Shown here one piece after another: positions 58,887 to 64,000 of a DNA stretch of 64,000 nucleotides; within the stretch, counting starts at the first letter, position 1, and each line of letters opens with the position of its first letter. The notes beneath the pieces are model-generated. The model was not told where the DNA came from. It ran no database searches and saw nothing but the letters and a program-made list of their open reading frames with translations. The position numbers and the translations under genes are program-made. Origin of the DNA: Sandarakinorhabdus cyanobacteriorum (GTDB taxonomy: Bacteria > Pseudomonadota > Alphaproteobacteria > Sphingomonadales > Sphingomonadaceae); assembly GCF_002251755.1 (NCBI RefSeq), contig NZ_NOXT01000108.1:1-64000 (forward strand). The letters run 5' to 3'.

Positions 58887-60461
58887 ATGCGCTTCGACGC
58901 GATCATCATCGGCGGCGGCCACAACGGGCTGGTGACGGCCTTCTATCTCGCCCGCGCCGGGCTGAAGGTGCATATCTGCGAGGCGCGCGATGTGGTGGGC
59001 GGGGCCTGCGTCACCGAAGAATTCGCAGCCGGTTTCCGCAATTCCACCGCCAGCTACACCGTCTCGCTGCTGCAGGAAAAGGTCGCGGCCGACATGAAGC
59101 TGGCCGATCACGGCCTCCGGGTGGTGCTGCGCCCACTCAACAATTTCCTGCCGCTCGACGGCGATTATCTGAAGGTTGGCGCCGGCCAGACGCAGGCCGA
59201 AGTTGCCCGCTTCTCGGCCAAGGACGCCGCCGCCCTGCCCGCCTATGACGCGCGGCTCGAGGTGCTGGCCGATCAGATGCGCCGCCTCGCCCTGAAAACC
59301 CCGCCGGGGCGCGGGCTGAAGGGCATGGCCGCACTCGCCGCCCAGGGCTGGCCGCTGCTGGGGCTGTCGGCGGACGAACAACGCGACCTGTTCGCCCTGT
59401 TCACCCGCTCGGCGCGCGAATTTCTCGATGGCTGGTTTGAAAGCGATCCGATCAAGGCGGTGCTGGGCTTTGATAGCATCGTCGGCCACTATGCCAGCCC
59501 CGACACGCCAGGCAGTGCCTATGTCCTCCTCCACCATGTCTTCGGCCAGGTGAACGGGGTGAAAGGCGCCTGGGGCCATGCCATCGGCGGCATGGGCGCC
59601 ATCACCCAGGCGATGGCCAGGGCCTGCGCGGGGACCGGCGTCTCCATCGGCCTCGACGAGCGGGTCGCGCGGGTGAACGTGGCCGGCGGCAAAGCGGTTG
59701 GCGTCACCCTGTCCGATGGCCGCACATTGGAAGCCTCCGTCATCGCCAGCAACGCCGGCCCCGCCCTGTTGTTCCGCCAGTTGGTGGACCGGTCCGATCT
59801 GCCGGCCGATTTCGCCCGCGCGATGGATGGCTATGCCGCCGGCTCCGGCACCTTCCGCATGAATGTCGCGCTGTCCGAACTGCCGCGCTTCTCCGTCCTG
59901 CCCGAACCAGGCCCCCACCACGGCGCCGGCATCATCATCGCCCCCAGCCTCGATTATATGGACCGCGCCTTCACCGACGCCAAAACCCACGGCTGGTCGC
60001 GCGCGCCAATTGTCGAAATGCTGATCCCCTCAACATTGGACGACACGCTCGCCCCGCCCGGCCGCCATGTCGCCAGCCTGTTCTGCCAGCAATTCGCCCC
60101 CACCCTCCCCAATGGCCAAAGCTGGGATGATGCGCGCGAAATCGTCGCCGATCTGATCATCGACACCGTCACCGCCCACGCCCCCAATTTCAAATCCAGC
60201 ATCCTCGCCCGCCAGATCCACTCGCCACTGGATCTCGAACGCAAGTTCGGCCTGATCGGCGGAGACATCTTCCACGGCCGCATCAGCCTCGATCAACTCT
60301 GGGCCGCCCGCCCCGTGCTCGGCCACGGCGATCACCGCATGCCGATCAAGGGCCTGTATCTCTGCGGCAGCGGCGCCCACCCCGGCGGCGGCGTCACCGG
60401 CGCGCCCGGCCACAACGCGGCTCGGGAAATTTTGGCCGACCGCCGCTACCGCCGACTGTAG
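58887..60461 (+). CDS. PYROXD2/phytoene-desaturase-like FAD oxidoreductase
   Basis: A 524-residue flavoprotein. FDAIIIGGGHNGLVTAFYLARAGLKVHICEARDVVGGACVTEEF is the FAD dinucleotide-binding motif. GMGAITQAMARACAGTGVSIGLDERV and VIASNAGPALLFRQLV follow, and the C-terminal FAD motif is IKGLYLCGSGAHPGGGVTGAPGHNAA. It belongs to the COG1233 group that includes carotenoid desaturases, but full-length similarity is to the PYROXD2-like branch of unknown substrate. No carotenoid genes adjoin. ATG 58887 is chosen over in-frame upstream starts in the low-GC patch. Its 3' end overlaps the convergent permease gene by 16 bases. Confidence 0.85.
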   Translation: MRFDAIIIGGGHNGLVTAFYLARAGLKVHICEARDVVGGACVTEEFAAGFRNSTASYTVSLLQEKVAADMKLADHGLRVVLRPLNNFLPLDGDYLKVGAGQTQAEVARFSAKDAAALPAYDARLEVLADQMRRLALKTPPGRGLKGMAALAAQGWPLLGLSADEQRDLFALFTRSAREFLDGWFESDPIKAVLGFDSIVGHYASPDTPGSAYVLLHHVFGQVNGVKGAWGHAIGGMGAITQAMARACAGTGVSIGLDERVARVNVAGGKAVGVTLSDGRTLEASVIASNAGPALLFRQLVDRSDLPADFARAMDGYAAGSGTFRMNVALSELPRFSVLPEPGPHHGAGIIIAPSLDYMDRAFTDAKTHGWSRAPIVEMLIPSTLDDTLAPPGRHVASLFCQQFAPTLPNGQSWDDAREIVADLIIDTVTAHAPNFKSSILARQIHSPLDLERKFGLIGGDIFHGRISLDQLWAARPVLGHGDHRMPIKGLYLCGSGAHPGGGVTGAPGHNAAREILADRRYRRL

Positions 60462-61714
60462 AGCAGCACCGGCACCCCGGCGGCCACCAGCGCGATGCAC
60501 CACAAATTGGGCTCCAGCCCGGCAGCATAGAGCGCGAACAGCGAATAGACGACGCCCAGCACCCCCACCAGCCGCAGCCAGCCCTTGAGCAGCTTCACCG
60601 CCGCCACCGCCACCGCCAGATAGCCGATCAGCATGGCCGACGTGGCGACCAGTATGGTGAATTCAAACAGGCCAGCCAGGCTGCGATCGATGTTCAAAAG
60701 CACCAGCCCGGCTGGCAACAGGCCCGACAGGATCAGCCCCGCCGCCGGTGCCCCGGACTTGTTCAGCACGGCAAAGCGCGTCGGAAACTGCCCGGCCAGC
60801 GCCAGCGCGCGCGGCAGTTCCGCCACTGTCAGCGTCAGGCCATTGACCGTGCCCAGCGCCGAAATCGCCGCAAACACCCCGATCAGCGCGGCTGCCTGCC
60901 CACCGATGAACGGCGCGGCAAAATCGGCAAAGGGCGCATTGCTGCCGGCCAGCGCATCGGCCGGCACCAGCGCGATCATCGCCGCCGAAATCGCCTTGTA
61001 CAGCACGCCGGCCAACAGCGGCCCCAGCATGGTCGCCAGCGGCACGGTCACATGCGCCCGCCTGATCTTGTCGGCCGGCACCGTGGCGCTTTCAAACGCC
61101 AGAAACGCCCACATCGTCAGCGTGACCGAGGTGATCACCCCATCGGCGTGCATGGCCTGGGGCGGGTTCACCACCGCCGCCGCGCCCTTCGTGGCCAGCA
61201 GCCAGGCCGCAATCGCCAGCACCGCCAGCAAAGGCAACAGCTTCAACCCCGTCGTCGCCACCTGCACGAAGCTCGCCGCCGGCGCGCCCGCCAGGTTGAT
61301 CAGCGTCACCAGCACCAGCACCAGCACCGCCATCACCGCGCTCAGCAGCGGGTCCTGCCCCAGTGCCGGCCACAAAACGGTGAAGTTGGACACCACCGCC
61401 ACCGCCAGCGCGGCATTGCCCACCCACACGCCAATCCAGTAACTCCACGCCGCGATATAGCTGCTGCGCGGGCCAAAGGCCGTCTCCACATAGGCATGCG
61501 GCCCGCAGGTGCCCGGCATCTGCCGGCTCAGCGCGGCATAGCAGCCGGCCAGCGCCAGCGTGCCTGCCAGCGCGATCATCCAGCCGCCCATCGCCGACCA
61601 GCCGTGCGGCGCCAGCGTGGCGGGCAGCAGGAACACGCCCGATCCCACCATGTTGCCGACCACCAGGGCCAGAGCGGCCATCAGGCCCAGTTCGCGCTTC
61701 GTGTTTGCCATCAT
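60446..61714 (-). CDS. APC-family amino acid permease
   Basis: About 422 residues with twelve hydrophobic segments. TM1 has the substrate-site GNMVGSGVFLLPATLAPHG. TM3 begins GPHAYVETAFGPRSSYIAAWSYWIGVWVGNAALAVAV, and TM6 has MWAFLAFESATVPADKIRRAHVTVPLA. The FESAT-P pattern suggests the basic amino acid/polyamine antiporter (AdiC/PotE-like) branch. The substrate is not determined. Starts at ATG 61714 or 61711; an 11-residue extension exists. It is divergent from edd across about 95 bases. Confidence 0.82.
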   Translation of the reverse strand: MMANTKRELGLMAALALVVGNMVGSGVFLLPATLAPHGWSAMGGWMIALAGTLALAGCYAALSRQMPGTCGPHAYVETAFGPRSSYIAAWSYWIGVWVGNAALAVAVVSNFTVLWPALGQDPLLSAVMAVLVLVLVTLINLAGAPAASFVQVATTGLKLLPLLAVLAIAAWLLATKGAAAVVNPPQAMHADGVITSVTLTMWAFLAFESATVPADKIRRAHVTVPLATMLGPLLAGVLYKAISAAMIALVPADALAGSNAPFADFAAPFIGGQAAALIGVFAAISALGTVNGLTLTVAELPRALALAGQFPTRFAVLNKSGAPAAGLILSGLLPAGLVLLNIDRSLAGLFEFTILVATSAMLIGYLAVAVAAVKLLKGWLRLVGVLGVVYSLFALYAAGLEPNLWCIALVAAGVPVLLYSRR

Positions 61715-61808
61715 TCCCCCACGGCTTTGCTGCCCGCTGGCGGTCAAAGCGTCAATGCATAGCTATTCACCTCTGCCCATTTGGCTTTTTCGCGCCTAAG
61801 TTGCACCC

Positions 61809-63629
61809 ATGACGACTCTGCACCCCACCCTCGCCCGCGTGACCGACCGCATCATCGAAAAAAGCCGCAGCAACCGCCGCCGCTATCTCGATCTCATTGC
61901 CGCCGAACGCGATGCTGGCATGGGCCGGCCGCGCCTGTCCTGCTCCAACCTCGCCCACGGCTTTGCCGCCGCTCTGGAGGATCAGGCCACGATCAAGGCC
62001 GGCGCCCGCGTCAACATCGGCATCGTCACCGCCTTCAACGACATGCTGTCCGCCCACCAGCCCTACGGCCAATATCCGCCCCAGCTGAAGCTGTTCGCGC
62101 GCGAGGTTGGCGCCACCGCCCAGGTTGCCGGCGGCGTGCCGGCGATGTGCGATGGCGTCACGCAAGGCCAGGTCGGCATGGAACTCTCGCTGTTCAGCCG
62201 CGATGCCATTGCGCTCGGCACCGCCGTCGCCCTCTCCCACGGCATGTTCGAGGCCGTGGCCCTGCTTGGCATCTGCGATAAGATCGTGCCCGGCATGCTG
62301 ATCGGCGCCCTGCGCTTCGGCCATCTGCCCACGCTGTTCGTGCCCGCCGGGCCGATGCCATCGGGCCTGCCCAACAAGGAAAAGCAGCGCATCCGGCAGC
62401 TGGCGGCCGAGGGCAAGGCCAGCCGCCAGGAACTGCTCGACGCCGAAAGCGCCTCCTATCACAGCCCCGGCACCTGCACCTTCTATGGCACCGCCAATTC
62501 CAACCAGATGATGATGGAGGTGATGGGCCTGCACATCCCCGGTGCCGCCTTCGCCAACCCCGGCAGCGGCCTCAGGAACGCGCTGAACCGCGCCGCCATG
62601 CACCGGCTGGCCGCCATCGCCATCGGCCAGCCCGAGGAACGCCCGCTCGGCCAGTGCGTGGATGAACGCGCCATCGTCAACGCCGCGGTCGGCCTGCTCG
62701 CCACCGGTGGTTCCACCAACCATGCCATCCACCTGCCCGCCATTGCGCGGGCCGCCGGCATCCATATCGATTGGCAGGATTTCGATGAACTCTCCGCAGC
62801 GGTGCCGCTGATCGCCCGTGTCTATCCGGGCGGCGCCGCCGATGTGAACCAGTTCCACGCCGCCGGCGGCATGGCCTTCACCATCCGCACCCTGCTCGAT
62901 GCCGGGCTGCTGCACGGCGATATCCCGACCGTCGGCGGCACCAGCCTCGCCGATTATGCCCGCGATCCGCAGATGGTGGATGGTGAGCTGACCTGGGTCG
63001 ACGTGCCGGCCAGCCGTGACGAAACCATCCTGCGCCCCGTCGCCAACCCGTTCCGCGCCGATGGCGGCATGCGTCTCGTCACCGGCAACCTTGGCCGCGC
63101 CATCTTCAAGACCAGCGCCGTCGATGAAGAACGCTGGACGATCGAGGCCCCCGCCCGCGTGTTCGAGGATCAGGAGGCGGTGCAGGCCGCGTTCAAGGCG
63201 GGCGAGCTCAACCGCGATGTCGTGGTGGTGGTGCGCGGGCAAGGGCCGCAGGCCAATGGCATGCCCGAACTGCACAAGCTGACCCCGCCGCTGGGCGTGC
63301 TACAGGATCGCGGCTTCAAGGTTGCCCTCGTCACCGATGGCCGCATGTCGGGCGCATCGGGCAAGGTGCCGGCCGCCATCCACCTCTGCCCCGAAGCCAA
63401 CGGCGGCGGGCCGATTTCCCGCCTGCGCGATGGCGACATCATCCGCCTGTGCGCCCATCGCGGCCAGCTGGAAGCATTGGTGGACGCCGCCGAATTCGCC
63501 GCCCGCCCGGTCCACGCCGTGCCCGCCTCACCCGCCGGCACCGCGCGCGAGCTGTTCGCCTTCTTCCGCACCGGCAGCGACGATGCCGAGGCTGGTGGTT
63601 CAGCCATGCTGAAGGCGGCGGGGCTGTAA
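61809..63629 (+). CDS. edd: Phosphogluconate dehydratase
   Basis: A 606-residue [4Fe-4S] dehydratase making KDPG from 6-phosphogluconate in the Entner-Doudoroff pathway, the usual glycolytic route in sphingomonads. Cluster-region cysteines are in [32 protein letters not shown] and [44 protein letters not shown] and [19 protein letters not shown] are family signatures. zwf, pgl and eda are not adjacent. An inverted repeat follows its stop. Confidence 0.95.
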   Translation: MTTLHPTLARVTDRIIEKSRSNRRRYLDLIAAERDAGMGRPRLSCSNLAHGFAAALEDQATIKAGARVNIGIVTAFNDMLSAHQPYGQYPPQLKLFAREVGATAQVAGGVPAMCDGVTQGQVGMELSLFSRDAIALGTAVALSHGMFEAVALLGICDKIVPGMLIGALRFGHLPTLFVPAGPMPSGLPNKEKQRIRQLAAEGKASRQELLDAESASYHSPGTCTFYGTANSNQMMMEVMGLHIPGAAFANPGSGLRNALNRAAMHRLAAIAIGQPEERPLGQCVDERAIVNAAVGLLATGGSTNHAIHLPAIARAAGIHIDWQDFDELSAAVPLIARVYPGGAADVNQFHAAGGMAFTIRTLLDAGLLHGDIPTVGGTSLADYARDPQMVDGELTWVDVPASRDETILRPVANPFRADGGMRLVTGNLGRAIFKTSAVDEERWTIEAPARVFEDQEAVQAAFKAGELNRDVVVVVRGQGPQANGMPELHKLTPPLGVLQDRGFKVALVTDGRMSGASGKVPAAIHLCPEANGGGPISRLRDGDIIRLCAHRGQLEALVDAAEFAARPVHAVPASPAGTARELFAFFRTGSDDAEAGGSAMLKAAGL

Positions 63630-63654
63630 CCCGGCCCTGCGGCGCAGCGGGCGC

Positions 63655-63736
63655 GTGCCTCGACAAGCTCGGCATGAGCGGCTTTGGGCTTGAATCAGAG
63701 GCACCAACCCCGCTCATGCCGAGCTTGTCGAGGCAC
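63655..63736. repeat. Perfect 27-bp inverted repeat with 28-base loop
   Basis: Arms at 63655-63681 and 63710-63736 are exact reverse complements. The core reads CTCGACAAGCTCGGCATGAG. The TCGACAAGCTC...ATGAGCGG motif is, from general knowledge, a common intergenic repeat in sphingomonads. It would form a very stable stem after the edd stop and may act as an mRNA 3' protector or terminator. Confidence 0.8.
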
Positions 63737-63768
63737 CCCACCAACGCAAAACAACCCGAAAAACGAAA

Positions 63769-63796
63769 ACGGCCGGGGTGTCGCCACCCCGGCCGT
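63769..63796 (-). terminator. Rho-independent terminator of the pseudoazurin gene
   Basis: On the minus strand ACGGCCGGGGTG-GCGA-CACCCCGGCCGT forms a 12-bp stem, followed by TTTCGTTTTTC, about 20 bases past the pseudoazurin stop. Confidence 0.85.
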
Positions 63797-63817
63797 CGTT
63801 CAGCGGAAACTGAAAAC

Positions 63818-64000
63818 TTACTTGGCCTGGGCCAGATAGGCGGTCATGCGCTTGGTGGCCAGCGGCGACAGCTTCACGGCCTTGGCGGCAGCGAGGTTCG
63901 ACGACGGGCCGTTGCCGACCTGCACCAGCGCAACCATGCCCATGGAGAAGTGCGGCAGGCACTTGATGCCATACAGGCCGGGCTTGCCAACCTTCAGCAC
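63818..64000 (-). CDS. Pseudoazurin (cupredoxin), 3' part
   Basis: C-terminal 60 residues of a periplasmic blue copper protein; the 5' part lies beyond the right edge. The type 1 copper ligands are visible in [13 protein letters not shown] (Cys, His, Met with CxxPHxxxGM spacing). The tail after [19 protein letters not shown] is a short helix, as in pseudoazurins. It would carry electrons in the periplasm, for example to a terminal or nitrite reductase. The N-terminal His ligand and signal peptide are outside the window. Confidence 0.85.
   Translation of the reverse strand: MLKVGKPGLYGIKCLPHFSMGMVALVQVGNGPSSNLAAAKAVKLSPLATKRMTAYLAQAK

Noticed and set aside
58887-60461. Carotenoid (phytoene) desaturase
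   Set aside because: Shares the flavin fold, but the C-terminal pattern fits the PYROXD2-like branch and no crtB, crtY or crtZ genes are adjacent.

Overview
The window is high-GC chromosomal DNA, about two thirds G+C by eye, with dense and mostly head-to-tail genes. It reads as a member of the Sphingomonadales (Alphaproteobacteria). Evidence: a MipZ division-positioning ATPase, DUF3572 and PgmG-type mutase genes, the order rpmF-plsX-fabH-ihfA-merR, an XrtV-type exosortase locus, an edd gene of the Entner-Doudoroff pathway, and repeats of a kind common between sphingomonad genes. The genus cannot be fixed from the sequence.

Layout. 154-3152: a forward run with DUF3572, HAD hydrolase, RidA, DUF482/GNAT and a small secreted protein. 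3149-3340: a short inverted-repeat element that supplies the stop codons of both flanking genes. 3337-6844: panC (reverse), then mipZ, a membrane J-domain protein and pgmG. 6850-7265: a repeat block and a bidirectional terminator. 7285-10392: a TonB-dependent receptor divergent from a TetR regulator. 10545-14564: a reverse operon of recN, a serine hydrolase, a DoxX-like protein and a membrane protein. 14814-18582: rpmF, plsX, fabH, ihfA, merR and an orphan parA.

18602-27747 is the most notable part. Two giant, translationally coupled reverse-strand genes encode a full-length bifunctional malonyl-CoA reductase (1214 aa) and a full-length trifunctional propionyl-CoA synthase (1834 aa). With acetyl-CoA carboxylase and the methylmalonyl-CoA route elsewhere in the genome, they would convert acetyl-CoA plus bicarbonate to propionyl-CoA and then succinyl-CoA. 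This is the first half of the 3-hydroxypropionate bicycle known from Chloroflexus, and homologues are known in marine Erythrobacter.

27912-47312 is an exopolysaccharide and exosortase region. The reverse arm holds an initiating sugar-phosphate transferase, EpsI, exosortase XrtV, a kinase-like ATPase with a damaged Walker A, a Wzz/GumC chain-length protein, a Wza-type export protein and an outer-membrane barrel. A small XrtV accessory gene lies on the opposite strand. The forward arm holds an AAA ATPase, an O-acetyltransferase, two GT2 glycosyltransferases, a pyruvyltransferase, an EpsD-like lipoprotein, an FrhB-family protein and the rmlACDB genes for dTDP-L-rhamnose. No flippase, polymerase or sorting-signal substrate is visible.

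47358-64000 is mostly housekeeping and transport: nhaA, dps, two glycine-zipper envelope proteins, a PhoX-family phosphatase, epmB, tRNA-Val(CAC), lon, a CaiB-type CoA-transferase with an MHS transporter, a low-GC ORFan patch, a PYROXD2-like oxidoreductase, an amino-acid permease, edd and the 3' end of a pseudoazurin gene that runs off the window.
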